NCBI GenBank assembly: GCA_938002655.1 | Contig: CALLAC010000017.1 | Location: 160,751 to 224,750 of the forward strand | Source: an uncultured Cytophagales bacterium | Lineage (GTDB): Bacteria > Bacteroidota > Bacteroidia > Cytophagales > Thermonemataceae | Direction: 5' to 3' | Length of the DNA stretch: 64,000 nt | Shown here: piece after piece, positions 63,860 to 64,000 of the stretch | Layout: each line of letters opens with the position of its first letter | Position numbering within the stretch: position 1 is the first letter of the stretch | Translations under genes and position numbers: made by a program | Notes under the pieces: generated by a model | The model's database searches: none | Told to the model about the DNA's origin: nothing | Seen by the model: the letters and a program-made list of their open reading frames with translations, nothing else

Positions 63860-64000
63860 AACTCAAATATCGGATTATTTTCGCAGGATTTCCTACGACT
63901 ATGGCATTTTCGGGGACATCTTTCGTAACTACTGCTCCTGCACCCACCATCGCATTTTTACCAATTCTAATGCCACCTAAAATGGTAGCTCCTGTACCGA
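63855..64000 (-). CDS. Hexapeptide-repeat acyltransferase, C-terminal end (partial)
   Basis: Minus strand translation gives [40 protein letters not shown] and IIRYLSW*, the left-handed beta-helix end of a sugar/serine O-acetyltransferase. The gene continues beyond the right edge. Its stop codon TAG is inside the IS1 terminal repeat, so the native C terminus was probably cut by the insertion, if only by a few residues. Confidence 0.88.
   Translation of the reverse strand, partial: GTGATILGGIRIGKNAMVGAGAVVTKDVPENAIVVGNPAKIIRYLSW

Noticed and set aside
62825..63872. Target-site duplication around the IS1 element
   Set aside because: The flanks (…AAACTGCCTC and AACTCAAATAT…) share no 8-9 bp direct repeat.

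Overview
This window looks like a chromosomal segment of a Bacteroidota bacterium, most likely of the Cytophagales type, although I cannot place it to genus from sequence alone. The evidence is a set of lineage markers: several promoters of the TTTG-N18-20-TAnnTTTG form, a subtilisin with a C-terminal type IX secretion (T9SS) sorting domain, a serine palmitoyltransferase-like enzyme (sphingolipids), a DUF349 protein, DUF1573, DUF4296 and DUF5916 proteins, a histone H1-like basic protein, an Ask_Ect-like aspartokinase and a mitochondrial-type aconitase. The DNA is A+T-rich, densely coded and mostly housekeeping, with two IS remnants and one clear accessory island.

Layout. 1-5379: minus-strand operon cbs / lipoprotein / membrane-anchored PD-(D/E)XK-like protein / sbcC (runs off the left edge). 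5635-7413: a stand-alone cas6 followed by menA. 7440-14253: SDR, DUF349 coiled-coil protein, PagL-like deacylase, pheT and a histone-like gene. 14254-14711 is an A+T-rich region with repeated AACTTT-N7-AAAGTT palindromes, mostly about 41 bp apart. 14712-30089: aspartokinase, folA-fmt-TPR operon, SPT-like enzyme, HIT-accA, YitT, a glycosyltransferase and cyanophycinase, then a chain of overlapping plus-strand genes (PspA-like coiled coil with an FF-repeat tail, lipoprotein, T9SS subtilisin, nitrilase).

30190-34659 is the accessory island. A decayed IS5-type transposase abuts seven minus-strand genes: a CPKC mini-thioredoxin, a rhodanese with a double-cysteine tail, a DUF318 permease, a secreted FmdE-like protein, ArsF-like and ArsG-like proteins and an ArsR regulator. 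Two copies of the same TTTCG-N8-CGAAA palindrome sit on its two internal promoter regions, so it reads as a self-regulated detoxification module related to ArsEFG. The arsG-like gene seems to have lost one base near its start.

34885-61809: a DUF5916 barrel, DUF1573, yajC, glycosyltransferase, an isolated nuoK, lspA, decayed gene fragments, an ECF sigma factor, panD-LMW-PTP, a membrane protein broken by a T7 run, ribBA, DUF58, DUF4296, PAP2, bioB, rpe-TetR, mpl, an exonuclease, an M23 peptidase, aconitase, a glycosyltransferase, SDR-bcp, and a LuxE-like / ferredoxin / SiaC-like operon. 61831-64000: lipoprotein, tRNA-Ser(GCT), tRNA-Pro(TGG), a decayed IS1-family element with recognisable terminal repeats, and the C-terminal end of a hexapeptide acyltransferase.

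No CRISPR array, rRNA or complete functional transposase was seen.
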